From Sulfobacillus thermosulfidooxidans DSM 9293 (GTDB lineage Bacteria > Bacillota > Sulfobacillia > Sulfobacillales > Sulfobacillaceae), in contig NZ_FWWY01000001.1 of NCBI RefSeq assembly GCF_900176145.1, positions 3,329,011-3,393,010 of the forward strand: a stretch of 64,000 nucleotides of DNA, in the 5' to 3' direction. A program made the position numbers and the translations under genes. The notes beneath the pieces are model-generated. The model did no database searches. It worked only from the letters and a program-made list of their open reading frames with translations, and was not told the DNA's origin. Positions 17,795 to 27,151 of the stretch are shown here, piece by piece; within the stretch, counting starts at the first letter, position 1, and every line of letters begins with the position of its first letter.

Positions 17795-19330
17795 TTATCC
17801 ATGATAAAAGGGATTAACGCGCGACACAGGAGTGGCAAGGACCCAGTCCCACGAATTCCCCAGATAAATCGTTCCCCCCACAATGACCGGGTTAACAATG
17901 CCGAAACGTCCGCCTAAGGTTTCATGGCCTAGCACCTGTCCCGTTCGGGGATTTAGCGCGTAAATAGTGGGACCTGTCGAAACATAGAGGGTCCCCTGAT
18001 AATACGTGGGAGCTCCCCGCCCAGCTCCAGCAGGTCCAGCATGGGGAACATGCCAGGTCCACAGTAGCCGCCCGTTCGTTAAATTGTACGCTTGATATAC
18101 ACTATTGACCGGGCTGCCCACATAAATGACATGATCATGAATCATGGGAACGCCCCCCTTAAACGCTGGGGGTAATGGGCCCCGTCCCATCTTTGCAGTC
18201 CACAAAACATGACCATTTTGGGCGTTAACAGCAAAAAGTACTGTATTTACGGTTTTTTGTCCCGCAATAACTTTGGGATCAGCGACGGCATCCATCACGA
18301 CTATATGATCGGCCACTGCCGGTGACACGTCACCCATACCGGTATTGACAACACCGGGCTGAGTCACTTTCCAGATCACTTGACCAGTTTTGGCATCAAG
18401 GCAATACAGCCATCCCGGCACCGAAAGTGATACATAAACCTTACCGTTCACCACACTTAAACTTGACATATTGTCGATACCACCAACAAAGGTATCCCAG
18501 ATGGATTGGCCCGTGGACGCATTAATGCAATGAATATGACCACTGCCCGTCGCAAAATAAATGTCGCCATCTTTGACAACAGGTGTGGCCATGGCTTCAC
18601 CGACCGTTCCATAACGCCACAACAACTTACCAGTTTGCGCATTGAGTGCATAAACGCCATTAAAACTAACATGTTCTCCCCGAACGGCTGGTTGATGAGC
18701 CGCATACTTTTGTACCGCGGAAAAATTGAAACCTACACTGCCAGCGGAAATATAAACGATATTGCCAGACACCACAGGATCGCCCATTAAATGATTTCCA
18801 ACAGGACTGCTACGCCATATGAGATGACCCGTCTTGGCATTGATGGCGTACGCAAAATCATCATCACTTTCCGCGTACACCACTCCTTTAACCACCGTCA
18901 CACCCGTAGCATTGCCATAAAATTGGGTAATGGTGGGTAAGGCACTTCGCGCCCCATACACACTGGTGTCATAAGCATTAGGGTTAGACAAGGGCCACGC
19001 TCTCGCTTCAGAAAAGGACCACGATACACCATGTTTCATCCATGCCGGGGCTGATGAAGACACCGCGAAGGCAGCATTGTGTTGCGCGTTAGCATAAGCA
19101 TGCGTCCAGGTGACCGGAAAGTACTTTGCTATCCGGGACGAAGGCATATTCTGGGGTAACACGACGCGAGCAAAAGGATTAGCTAATAGACGATTCAGAG
19201 TCGTGAAAAGTTGCTTGTCACAGGGTTTGGCTGAGTTTGCCGCACTAACACTTTGCTGTCCACATCCACTTGCCGTTATAAGCATAGTGCCTAATACAAA
19301 AGCTGTGAATGCTTGCCGTTTTGTTATCAT
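17795..19330 (-). CDS. PQQ-type beta-propeller lipoprotein
   Basis: A 511-residue exported protein with a lipoprotein signal (ITASGC, Cys at 23). From about residue 120 onward it carries repeated propeller blades of the PQQ-enzyme type: YAINAKTGHLIWRSSPVGNH, YALNAQTGKLLWRY, INASTGQSIWDTF, LDAKTGQVIWKV, VNAQNGHVLWTAKM and YNLTNGRLLWTW. The A-x-TG-x-x-LW signature repeats about seven times. It lacks the disulfide and metal residues of true quinoprotein dehydrogenases as far as I can see, so it may be a BamB-like scaffold or binding protein. It is paralogous to the C-terminal half of the glycosyltransferase fusion at 42573. Confidence 0.78.
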   Translation of the reverse strand: MITKRQAFTAFVLGTMLITASGCGQQSVSAANSAKPCDKQLFTTLNRLLANPFARVVLPQNMPSSRIAKYFPVTWTHAYANAQHNAAFAVSSSAPAWMKHGVSWSFSEARAWPLSNPNAYDTSVYGARSALPTITQFYGNATGVTVVKGVVYAESDDDFAYAINAKTGHLIWRSSPVGNHLMGDPVVSGNIVYISAGSVGFNFSAVQKYAAHQPAVRGEHVSFNGVYALNAQTGKLLWRYGTVGEAMATPVVKDGDIYFATGSGHIHCINASTGQSIWDTFVGGIDNMSSLSVVNGKVYVSLSVPGWLYCLDAKTGQVIWKVTQPGVVNTGMGDVSPAVADHIVVMDAVADPKVIAGQKTVNTVLFAVNAQNGHVLWTAKMGRGPLPPAFKGGVPMIHDHVIYVGSPVNSVYQAYNLTNGRLLWTWHVPHAGPAGAGRGAPTYYQGTLYVSTGPTIYALNPRTGQVLGHETLGGRFGIVNPVIVGGTIYLGNSWDWVLATPVSRVNPFYHG

Positions 19331-19615
19331 CCGATTATCATCCTTCCTTCACAAAACACGCCGAATAGCGAAATATCGCCAACACACTGAGGGATGCTCA
19401 TGACGTGAGTTGTCGAGTAGCCTAAGGCGCGTTCATTCTATGACGAAAGATTTCTGAAAAACTATCGGATCCGCTGCTGATTTAATTTCAACTTGTCTTA
19501 GGTTATCTAAGAAGGCTAATTCTGTATCTGCCATGTAAAAAAATATCTTCCTTGTGGCGCTGTTTTGTTTATACTAATAACTAGTACAATTTGCCTATCG
19601 CAAAGGAAGGGTCTA

Positions 19616-20590
19616 GTGGTGAAGATCCCTGCTCAGATTGCTCCTGTATTCTTTGTACGAGCCGTCATTCCAGTAATTTGTTTAACCAGTTTCTTATGTG
19701 TTCCCTCACACCCCCTGGTATTTAGCATCATTGCAGTCATTGCGCTTATCGATATCTTGATGCAATTTGTTTCTCATTCGCATCGTCAGGAAGTTAGGGA
19801 CTCTTATTCCCTAAATGCCTTAAAAGGATCGTGGATTCGGGATTTGACTTATACCTTAACCATATATGGCATCTATTTTCGCTATCCGCAGGTTCCCGCA
19901 TTGTCACTCAGTCCTGTTGCTGTGGCTGAAGGCATGATTTTTGCGGCCTCACCCCAACTCATCGCAATGTTGTCGCTATTCGGAGGACTCATTGTCATCC
20001 GCCGAATCATCTTTGCCTCGATAGGTTTGCCGATGATCCATATCAGCTGGCTCTTTTTCTTGATTACCACATTAATCATGGCGTCTGTCCTAGGATGGTT
20101 ATTGACCCAGCAACAAGAAACGCAACAACGCCTAGAATTCACTCACCAACAGAGTCGCAAGATTCTTGCCGCCATAATTGACAGAATATTGATAACTAAC
20201 AAAATCATTTTAGAGGAAACAGAACGTACGCGTTTAGATCACCTTATCAAAGCTGTATGTGATGGAGATGATAATGCCCAAGATTGTGACAGGCTGGGTC
20301 AAACGATTTCTCAAACATTACAGCAGCGTCAGCACGCACTAAACCTTTTGACGGAGCGTGAGCGAGAAATCTTGACCTTCATGGCACAAAAAAATCTTTC
20401 GTACCGGGCTATTGCCCAAAAACTGCACGTCAGCGAAGGCACTATTCGTGCCCATGCCAGCAATATTATGCAAAAAGCCCATGTACATAGCCGCCAAGAC
20501 GCGGTGATTTGGGCGCAATCATGGCATCTATTGCCAATTAATGGACCTCTTCGCGAGAAGATCTCTCAACATCATTACGAGACCGAGTAA
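19616..20590 (+). CDS. Membrane-anchored LuxR-type regulator
   Basis: About 325 residues. The N-terminal half has four or five hydrophobic segments (about 9-28, 33-50, 104-130, 139-165); a soluble helical linker follows; and the C-terminal third is a LuxR helix-turn-helix (LLTEREREILTFMAQ, then SYRAIAQKLHVSEGTIRAHASNIMQKAHVHSR). There is no receiver domain, so the signal probably comes through the membrane part. Two adjacent GTG codons (19616, 19619) follow AAGGAAGG and either could be the start. A TATACT box lies at 19570-19575. It is 63 nt upstream of the RCK channel-like gene on the same strand. Confidence 0.72.
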   Translation: MVKIPAQIAPVFFVRAVIPVICLTSFLCVPSHPLVFSIIAVIALIDILMQFVSHSHRQEVRDSYSLNALKGSWIRDLTYTLTIYGIYFRYPQVPALSLSPVAVAEGMIFAASPQLIAMLSLFGGLIVIRRIIFASIGLPMIHISWLFFLITTLIMASVLGWLLTQQQETQQRLEFTHQQSRKILAAIIDRILITNKIILEETERTRLDHLIKAVCDGDDNAQDCDRLGQTISQTLQQRQHALNLLTEREREILTFMAQKNLSYRAIAQKLHVSEGTIRAHASNIMQKAHVHSRQDAVIWAQSWHLLPINGPLREKISQHHYETE

Positions 20591-20653
20591 GCCTGTGCAT
20601 AGACATCCATTCTAAGCTACAATAATGAAAATGTTGTAGCGGAAGAGAAGAGG

Positions 20654-21613
20654 ATGCAAACGTTTTCGACGCGAGTAAAGTGGGCTTTAGGATTAATTGC
20701 TGCCGTATTAACCCTTGGCACGGTGGGATTTCACCAAATTTATCATGTGAATTGGCTTTTGGCTTTTTATTTCATTATCGCCATCATGTCGACCGTTAGT
20801 GACTCCCGAATTACGCCCCATGGAACACTCCAGTTGGTCTTCAATGCCATCATTATCATTATCGGGACAGGTGTATGGATTTTTGGCCTATCCCTGATTG
20901 TTTCATATTTTTTGGAATCTGATTTGGGTCATTTTAAGGAGCGACGCACAATGCGTGAAATTGAACGCATGATCAATCACTTTGTTGTTATCGGTGCCGG
21001 ACGTGTGGGAGAAAGTATTGCGCGCGAATTGGTTGATCTGGGAGAGACCGTCGTAATTCTGGATCCCGATCCCACGCGCATCGAACGAATTCGCAATAGT
21101 GGACTGCCTGCTTTAACCATTAACGGCTTTAATGCCGATGCATTAAACTTGGCGCATTTAGTAAAAGCGCGAGGTATTGCTCTCGCGTTACCGGATGACG
21201 CTCAAAATTTGTATGCTTACTTAACGGCGCGCGATATTAATCCGCATCTTCAAGTGGTGGCGCGTGCTCAAACTCAGGAATCCGCTCATTATTTAAAAAA
21301 TTTGGGCGTTGACCGGATTATTCTTCCCGACCTCATTACGGGCAGGCGTCTAGCGAGAATGCTTGCCAAACCGGTGGCGCAGGATTTGTTGATGGCCCTT
21401 CTCAATGAAGAAGGTGTCCATGTTCAAGAAATTTACGTCAATGATCATGACCCCATTGCGAATCAACCCGTACAAAATATTCGTGATATCTATGGTGAAG
21501 CCGTCACATTAATCGGTTACTGGCATGAAGGAAAATTGCACATGGCACCGCGTGCCCAGGACATTATCGTACCCGGTGATACTGTCATCCTCGTCCAAGT
21601 AGATGAAACATGA
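20654..21613 (+). CDS. K+-channel-like RCK protein lacking the GYG filter
   Basis: A 319-residue protein: two membrane helices (about 11-45 and 58-90) with a pore-loop position between, then a RCK_N Rossmann domain (HFVVIGAGRVGESIARELVDLG, G-x-G-x-x-G at about 116-121) and a RCK_C domain (about 240-318). Overall it resembles MthK-type calcium- or ligand-gated K+ channels. At the place where such channels have TVGYGD it has TVSDSRITPHG, so the carbonyl cage for K+ is absent. It may be a non-selective pore, a sensor or a partner subunit. ATG follows AAGAGAAGAGG. It may be co-transcribed with the LuxR gene. Confidence 0.75.
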   Translation: MQTFSTRVKWALGLIAAVLTLGTVGFHQIYHVNWLLAFYFIIAIMSTVSDSRITPHGTLQLVFNAIIIIIGTGVWIFGLSLIVSYFLESDLGHFKERRTMREIERMINHFVVIGAGRVGESIARELVDLGETVVILDPDPTRIERIRNSGLPALTINGFNADALNLAHLVKARGIALALPDDAQNLYAYLTARDINPHLQVVARAQTQESAHYLKNLGVDRIILPDLITGRRLARMLAKPVAQDLLMALLNEEGVHVQEIYVNDHDPIANQPVQNIRDIYGEAVTLIGYWHEGKLHMAPRAQDIIVPGDTVILVQVDET

Positions 21614-21630
21614 CCCTTCCACAACAATCT

Positions 21631-22944
21631 TTATAGAGACGGTTCTGCAGATTTTATTTGTTGCTTCCAACGGGGATGCTGTTCCATCAAACGAAAATCA
21701 CGCTGAAAAATCAAGGCAGCACAAAATATGGTGACAATCATTCCGCCGACAAACATTAACTGGGCTGGCTGCAAAAGATGTGCGTTCAATACTAAGGCCG
21801 ACAGGGCATAACTCAGTGGCGTTAACCCCACTGACATCAAGCTCAGCAAGGACATCACTCGACCCAACATGGCCTGATCGACAATGGTTTGAACATATGT
21901 AATGATGGGGATATCTGTCACACTAATCGCTATGCCAGACACCCCCATAAATACAATGCCCAGGAACCACTGATGAACGAGGGATGTGGCACAAAGACCC
22001 ATGCCAATACCGGACGCGGCGAGAGCCAACCACCGAAAATGACCCCGAAGGCCATTAAACAAGCCCACAAAAATTCCTCCAAGGACAGCCCCTAGTCCCA
22101 AAGCAGACTCAAAATCACCATAAATCGTTCCGGACCATCCATGATCTTGAACGAAACTGGGTAAGCCAATATTGGCCGGTCCCATAAAAAACAGATTAAT
22201 CAGCATGGACGCTAACATAAGAAATAAGAGCACACGTATTCGAAATACATAACGAATGCCCTCGACAAGATTGACCCACAGTCCTTTCATTCCCTCATCT
22301 TTTTTAGGTTCAAAAGATCGGGAAGAGATCAAACGCACCATAGCAATAACCGCGAAACTCATGATATACAGACTAGCAATAACCATAAAGATCACGGAAA
22401 AATGTGGCATTCGTAACAATAGTCCTGCAGACAGCGGTCCGACAACCACACTAAATTGTTGACTGGTTTGAATCATGGCATTAGCACGTCCTAGCTCCAC
22501 GGGTTCTACAACAAAGGGAACCATCGCATTTTGCGTCGGCCAATAAAATGCATCGATGACACCAAACAAAAAGGCGACAATGTATAGGAGGATCATTGTA
22601 AAGGAACCCATGCCAGCAAGCTGACTCACCCCCAAAAGAATCCCTGCCCGTAAGAGTAACGAAACGAGGAGAATAATTTTAGGATTGAAACGGTCGATTA
22701 TCACTCCTCCCATCGCCATGAAAACCAATCGAGGCAGAGAAGCCAATAATAACGTGGTTCCCAAATCCGCAGCCGAATGTGACAATCTTAGAACAAACCA
22801 CGCCAAAACCACATAATACGCGCTGTCTGCTAACGATGCGAAAAACGATCCTATCCATAGGAAAAGAAAAGAACGAAAGGTATGAAAGGCACGGAAAGCA
22901 CGAACAAACCGTAAGAACAAACGGCACCACAACGATCCATTCAT
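21631..22944 (-). CDS. MFS transporter, MFS_3/efflux type
   Basis: A 437-residue protein with 12 membrane segments, of the class that includes multidrug and macrolide efflux proteins (FLFLWIGSFFASLADSAYYVVLAWFVL at the start, GGVIIDRFNPKIILL after segment 2). Its ATG overlaps the stop of the ArsR-type gene (ATGA), with GGAGG 8 nt upstream, so the regulator and transporter are translated together. The usual reading of such a pair is a transporter controlled by its own repressor. The substrate is unknown. It ends 17 nt from the convergent channel-like gene. Confidence 0.8.
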   Translation of the reverse strand: MNGSLWCRLFLRFVRAFRAFHTFRSFLFLWIGSFFASLADSAYYVVLAWFVLRLSHSAADLGTTLLLASLPRLVFMAMGGVIIDRFNPKIILLVSLLLRAGILLGVSQLAGMGSFTMILLYIVAFLFGVIDAFYWPTQNAMVPFVVEPVELGRANAMIQTSQQFSVVVGPLSAGLLLRMPHFSVIFMVIASLYIMSFAVIAMVRLISSRSFEPKKDEGMKGLWVNLVEGIRYVFRIRVLLFLMLASMLINLFFMGPANIGLPSFVQDHGWSGTIYGDFESALGLGAVLGGIFVGLFNGLRGHFRWLALAASGIGMGLCATSLVHQWFLGIVFMGVSGIAISVTDIPIITYVQTIVDQAMLGRVMSLLSLMSVGLTPLSYALSALVLNAHLLQPAQLMFVGGMIVTIFCAALIFQRDFRLMEQHPRWKQQIKSAEPSL

Positions 22945-23633
22945 GAACTGATCCTCCGTACCAACCCTCTACCCGCCCATTGATAGCCTGGGGGCAGCTC
23001 GTGGTCCTCACTGACAAAATATTGAGTGGGAGTGACAAACCCAACGTTTTGAAGAAAGAAAATCTCTCCCGGATCTTTCCTTTGATCTCTGTCAATAGCT
23101 TCACGAAAAGACTGGTCCAACTCTTCTAATTCCTTTAATAAAGAGCGATATTTGACCAGCCATTGCTGCAAATCCTTGCGATCCACTTTAAATTCATACG
23201 CATCTCCCATGAACGGCGGCTCTAGTGAAGCCCCTTCAACATGTTCCGCAATATTAGGAAATGAGCCCGCAGGGGTTTCTCGAATGCGCCCAATGACCAT
23301 ATGTAATTGGGTGATTAAGACGTCTTGCAGTAATGTTGGCTGCGAGTGAATGATGGGCAGCAATTCTTCATCTATGACATAATCGAAAGCTACTGCACGA
23401 TAAAATTTTTGGACAATGCCATTTTTTTCTTGGGTACGCACCACCGTCACTAACCCTTTGTCTTCAAGTTCCTTCAAATGGTAATGAATTTTAGATGGGG
23501 CCATTGTCATCAAGTCAGCGATTTGCTTTCCTGTATATTCATGAGCAATTAAATATCCGAGAATTTGCATCCGCAGCGGATCACTTAAGATTCTCAGTGT
23601 ATCGTAATCTTGTATAACAAAATAATGTTTCAA
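22941..23633 (-). CDS. ArsR-type winged-helix regulator
   Basis: A 230-residue protein with an N-terminal HTH: LRILSDPLRMQILGYLIAHE, then TGKQIADLMTMAPSKIHYHLKELEDKGLV, the ArsR/HTH_20 pattern. The C-terminal two thirds is helical and charged, and carries no Cys pair for metal sensing, so it is likely a ligand- rather than metal-responsive member. The TTG at 23633 has AAGGGG 6 nt upstream and is preferred over ATG codons further up. An 18-bp tandem repeat stands just before the start, a good operator candidate. It is translationally coupled to the MFS gene. Confidence 0.8.
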   Translation of the reverse strand: MKHYFVIQDYDTLRILSDPLRMQILGYLIAHEYTGKQIADLMTMAPSKIHYHLKELEDKGLVTVVRTQEKNGIVQKFYRAVAFDYVIDEELLPIIHSQPTLLQDVLITQLHMVIGRIRETPAGSFPNIAEHVEGASLEPPFMGDAYEFKVDRKDLQQWLVKYRSLLKELEELDQSFREAIDRDQRKDPGEIFFLQNVGFVTPTQYFVSEDHELPPGYQWAGRGLVRRISS

Positions 23634-23648
23634 TATGTTCCCCTTCTC

Positions 23649-23684
23649 TTTAACGTTCAACATTATTTTAACGTTATACATTAA
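23649..23684. promoter_or_regulatory. Two 18-bp tandem repeats before the ArsR-type gene
   Basis: Units 23649-23666 and 23667-23684 both begin TTTAACGTT and agree at 15 of 18 positions; each contains the palindrome AACGTT. They lie 16 nt upstream of the TTG start, where an autoregulatory operator would be expected. Confidence 0.55.
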
Positions 23685-24071
23685 TAAACTAATGGCACGT
23701 GACAGTGATGTCAAGAGCCCCCTAGCACATCGCATCACACTATAATATCTCGGCTGCCCGTCACGCCTTGTCCAAGCCCGAACTTATCCACTATGCCGCA
23801 TACATCGAACGGTTGGTAGCGCCCGGAACAGACGCAGTGAGCAGGATACAAAAATTTTTAGTGGGGTGGATGAACACGTTGAAAGAAACGCGTTATCGCC
23901 TCTGACAGATTCATGGTCCGTCAGAAAAATTGTCTTAGCGATATTCAGACTGGTAGATCGCGAGCGGTTAAAGACATAAAGACAGCTCTGCTCTTTTGTC
24001 GCTGAAATTGGTAAACGAGCTTTGCCGACCCAATGAGGGTCAGCGTGGTGTCTTGCTAACTCATGTCAGAA
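23685..24071. other. Non-coding gap with a possible gene remnant
   Basis: No intact gene is seen. On the + strand, about 23763-23899 reads as a protein-like fragment (LSKPELIHYAAYIERLVAP, then RIQKFLVGWMNTLKETRY) ended by TGA; it may be the relic of a lost gene but I do not recognise it. GACCC...GGGTC at about 24029-24043 is a short hairpin downstream of the nucleoside hydrolase gene. Confidence 0.3.
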
Positions 24072-25001
24072 TCATCGAGAATAAGGATCCAACATTTCCC
24101 ACATCCACGAAAAAAATCGGTCGACATCGATATCAATCGCGACCTCGACCCCACGATCATCTACGCCGGAACCCGGGACAACAATCACTTGTCCTCGGTG
24201 AACGTCATGACATCGTTCAACCCGAATATTCATGGGTTGCCAGCTAAAAAATTCAGGATGGGCAACAGCAGCCACAGCTAAGACATCGTGGACGGGAGCA
24301 CCACCGGGACCCGCATCGGGTTCATGGTCAAAATAAAAGGTGAAAATATCGTGTAACATGGTTCCGACTTCTGAACCCCATGTCAGAAACCGCTCAAGAG
24401 CTTCGGGCGACAATAACGCCTTATGCGTCACGTCTAATCCGACCAGACGAATGGGAATACCTGATGCCAACACCCAGTCGGCCGCATCGGGATCGACATA
24501 AAAGTTGAATTCAGCATAAGGGGTAATGTTTCCCTTATTCAAGGAACCTCCCATGATGGCCAATCGTTCAATATGGGGAATGAAGTGGGTGTTGCCCATT
24601 AGAAACGCTGCAACATTGGTTAACGGTCCTGTGGCAATCCACGTGATGGGATCAGGCTCGTGTAAGAATTCTGATGCTAACCACATTTGGGCGTCATCGA
24701 GAATCTCGTCTTCCCGGGTTCGGGGATGAAAACGATATCCATCGAGCCCGCTGGATCCATGCACATGACTGGCCGTCACTAATGGTCTGAACAGAGGATG
24801 GGCATAGCCCTGATGCACAGAAATGGCCTCATAATGCGCTAAGTCGAGGACTCGGCGCGCATTACGGTATGTTTTATCCACTGTCTGATTTCCAGCCACC
24901 GTCGTTACACCCTTGACGTGAAATGCGGTTAATGCGACCAATAGTGCGAGTACATCATCATGACCCGGATCCATATCCAGATAAACAGATTTCATCATCA
25001 T
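24072..25001 (-). CDS. Inosine/uridine-preferring nucleoside hydrolase
   Basis: A 309-residue enzyme of the IunH family that splits nucleosides into base and ribose. The calcium-binding N-terminal motif is MDPGHDD (residues 9-15, family D-x-DPG-x-DD), with ATGPLTNVAAFL near 120, the substrate loop EFNFYVDPDAADWVL near 165, and the late calcium Asp in APVHDVLAVAAV near 240. The ribose released could feed the ribokinase at 8344. The start codon has only a weak ribosome binding site. The gene stands alone, with long gaps on both sides. Confidence 0.85.
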   Translation of the reverse strand: MMMKSVYLDMDPGHDDVLALLVALTAFHVKGVTTVAGNQTVDKTYRNARRVLDLAHYEAISVHQGYAHPLFRPLVTASHVHGSSGLDGYRFHPRTREDEILDDAQMWLASEFLHEPDPITWIATGPLTNVAAFLMGNTHFIPHIERLAIMGGSLNKGNITPYAEFNFYVDPDAADWVLASGIPIRLVGLDVTHKALLSPEALERFLTWGSEVGTMLHDIFTFYFDHEPDAGPGGAPVHDVLAVAAVAHPEFFSWQPMNIRVERCHDVHRGQVIVVPGSGVDDRGVEVAIDIDVDRFFSWMWEMLDPYSR

Positions 25002-25315
25002 TAGGCGCTAACACCTTTGCCCTATGGCTCAGGATAAACGCCTTCTCCCCTCTCTTTCTCCCACGCTCTAAACAAAATCGCGGTGAGTTTTTCCCTTCTT
25101 TCAATAACCTTGGCGACAAGTAGAGGACTAACTCCCCATGCCATCCTTATGTTAGCATCCTAGCGAAGAACACCTCAGTCATCTAATCCCATCATGAGTT
25201 TTTTCCTTAGCCTATCTTGAAAAACCGCAACAAGTTGTTTGAACCCTACCGTTGCCATGACGGCTTTCCTCATTGTCGTCTTTACCCTATCAAAAACCCA
25301 TGTCGACGATTTGAC
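25002..25315. other. Gap without recognisable gene
   Basis: I see no supported reading frame, hairpin or strong promoter here. It separates two genes on the minus strand, so it should contain the nucleoside hydrolase promoter, but none stands out. Confidence 0.4.
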
Positions 25316-26425
25316 TTACTCATCCCAAAAGCGCAATTGTGGCGAAGGTAATTCCAGTAACGATACCGTAATACCTATTAACCGTACGGGACGATTTTCT
25401 GCAACATGTAACCACAATTGCCTCGCGAGACGGTAAATGCTATCAGTGCTTTGCAGCGGCAAAGAAGATGACAGCTGTTTACTGTGTAACCTGAAATCCG
25501 TTGTTCGCCATTTAATACCCATTCGGTAACCCACCAATCCCAGCTGTAATAACCGGGCGCTGATCTCTTGGGAACATTGTTGGAACAACGCAAGAATGTC
25601 GGCAATTCCCGATAAATCCTGCGCTGTCGTGTGCTCGGCACTGACCGACCGTCGGTCAGTGCAACGGGGATTTATCACCGGCGTGTAATCATCGCCCTTG
25701 GCTCTCAGATACAGTGCGAGACCGTGTTGCCCAAATTGATGGAGGATCGCCGATAACGGTTGTTGCGCAAGATCGCCTATGGTCTGAATGCCTAATCGCT
25801 CCATTTTTTGCGCTGTAACCGGTCCACACCCAAATAACTCCGTAACAGGACGGGGCCATAATCGCTCGGGCAACTCGTCTTTTCTCAGTACCGTAATGCC
25901 CTCCGGTTTATTCCAATCACTAACTTGTTTGGCTAACATCTTATTCACAGAAATCCCTATACTAATGGTGATACCTAAACGTTCTCGAACCTGTGCCTGC
26001 AAAGATGCTGCCACCAGTGCCGGATTCTCGGCAAAACTCATCTGATTACTCATGTCCAGCCATGCTTCATCCAAGGCAAGAGGTTCAATAATCCCCGTGT
26101 ATTGTTGAAAGATGTGATGCAGATGTTCTGAATACCGGCGATATAGGGATTTATCAGGCGTAATCGCCACGATGTCCGGACATAATTGCCAAGCTTGGCC
26201 AAGATTCATACCTGTTTCTATGCCAAATTGGCGGGCGCGATAATTGGCCGTGACAATAATTCCATGACGGGTTCTAACATCTCCGGCCACGACAACAGGC
26301 TGTTCACGCAGTTCAGGTCGCTGTGCCATGTGACAGGATGCATAAAACGCATCGGCATCGCAGTGCAATATCCAACCGGATGCTGGCTCTCGAAACGGAT
26401 CAAAATGTCGCGACACATTGTTCAC
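25316..26425 (-). CDS. dinB: DNA polymerase IV (Y-family)
   Basis: A 369-residue translesion polymerase. The palm carries DADAFYAS near residue 23 (metal Asp, steric-gate Tyr) and LDEAWLDMS near 118, the equivalent of SIDEAYLD with Trp for Tyr. The thumb has two helix-hairpin-helix turns (LFGCGPVTAQKMERLGIQ and IGDLAQQPL), and the linker RRSVSAEHTTAQDL leads to the little finger. There is no obvious C-terminal beta-clamp motif; the tail LPSPQLRFW could hold a weak one. No LexA box was found upstream. A 25-bp palindrome lies within the coding sequence at the linker. Confidence 0.88.
   Translation of the reverse strand: MNNVSRHFDPFREPASGWILHCDADAFYASCHMAQRPELREQPVVVAGDVRTRHGIIVTANYRARQFGIETGMNLGQAWQLCPDIVAITPDKSLYRRYSEHLHHIFQQYTGIIEPLALDEAWLDMSNQMSFAENPALVAASLQAQVRERLGITISIGISVNKMLAKQVSDWNKPEGITVLRKDELPERLWPRPVTELFGCGPVTAQKMERLGIQTIGDLAQQPLSAILHQFGQHGLALYLRAKGDDYTPVINPRCTDRRSVSAEHTTAQDLSGIADILALFQQCSQEISARLLQLGLVGYRMGIKWRTTDFRLHSKQLSSSLPLQSTDSIYRLARQLWLHVAENRPVRLIGITVSLLELPSPQLRFWDE
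25638..25662. repeat. 25-bp palindrome inside dinB
   Basis: Arms GCACTGACCGAC and GTCGGTCAGTGC flank one central C. It encodes the conserved linker before the little-finger domain, so it may be coincidence forced by the codons, or an operator-like or hairpin element. Confidence 0.6.
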
Positions 26426-26625
26426 TTCCGCTCTCAGGGACCTTCATCATTAGACCAGGTTAAGATTTTTCCTGTACACCCATGTCTATTATAGCGTGAT
26501 AGGCTCTAATACCGCATAGCGAGCCCAGCCGAATTTTATGCTGATTTCGATCACCCTTTAGTTAGGACATAACCGGAAAAATTTGTTAACATATATGACG
26601 AGTTTGACATAAGGAGGATCCTCAA

Positions 26626-27078
26626 ATGGCCTTTCTAGGTGGTAATAACAATCAATTAACGGGAATGGGTGAAATTGAAGAAGAATTAAAGCAACTGCAA
26701 AGCCATCCCGGTGCCGCGACGAGTAATTTAAGTGCTATGGATTTCTGGTTGCTCGTTGATGCAGGTTATCAACCCTTAGGTTTTGTTTTAGGCAATTCGG
26801 TCATGAGTATGGGCGTGTCTGGCGGCATTGCCACAGCGTTTAAGGGACTTCAACGCGGCGAACTGAAGCAATTGACCCAGCTCATGTATGCTGCCCGCGA
26901 ACTATCCTTGCAACGTATGAAAGCCGAAGCCGATGCATTAGGGGCTGACAGCATCATTAATGTCCAGGTAGAAATTATTCATCGGTCAGAAGAAATCATG
27001 GAAGTTGTTGCAACGGGAACCGCTGTCAAAAAGGTTAGTGAGCCCTCAGGCCGTCAAATCACCTTGCAAGTGAAATAG
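26626..27078 (+). CDS. YbjQ/UPF0145-like heavy-metal-binding domain protein
   Basis: A 150-residue cytoplasmic protein. The central part, LGFVLGNSVMSMGV...GELKQLTQLMYAARELSLQRM and EADALGADSIINVQVEI, follows the YbjQ-like pattern of an oligomeric beta/alpha fold in which YAAR...A..RM..EA...GAD recurs. The family name refers to heavy-metal binding but few members have been tested; no Cys or His cluster is seen here. AAGGAGG precedes the ATG. Single gene, convergent with the kinase gene downstream. Confidence 0.65.
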   Translation: MAFLGGNNNQLTGMGEIEEELKQLQSHPGAATSNLSAMDFWLLVDAGYQPLGFVLGNSVMSMGVSGGIATAFKGLQRGELKQLTQLMYAARELSLQRMKAEADALGADSIINVQVEIIHRSEEIMEVVATGTAVKKVSEPSGRQITLQVK

Positions 27079-27151
27079 GCTCAAATGTTTATGGGGCTAT
27101 AGGAAAAAATCAACCATCTGTAGCCCTTCTCTATCCCTTCTTGGGTACGGC

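Noticed and set aside
26426-26625. LexA box upstream of dinB
   Set aside because: No GAAC-N4-GTTC-like site was found, so SOS control is not claimed.
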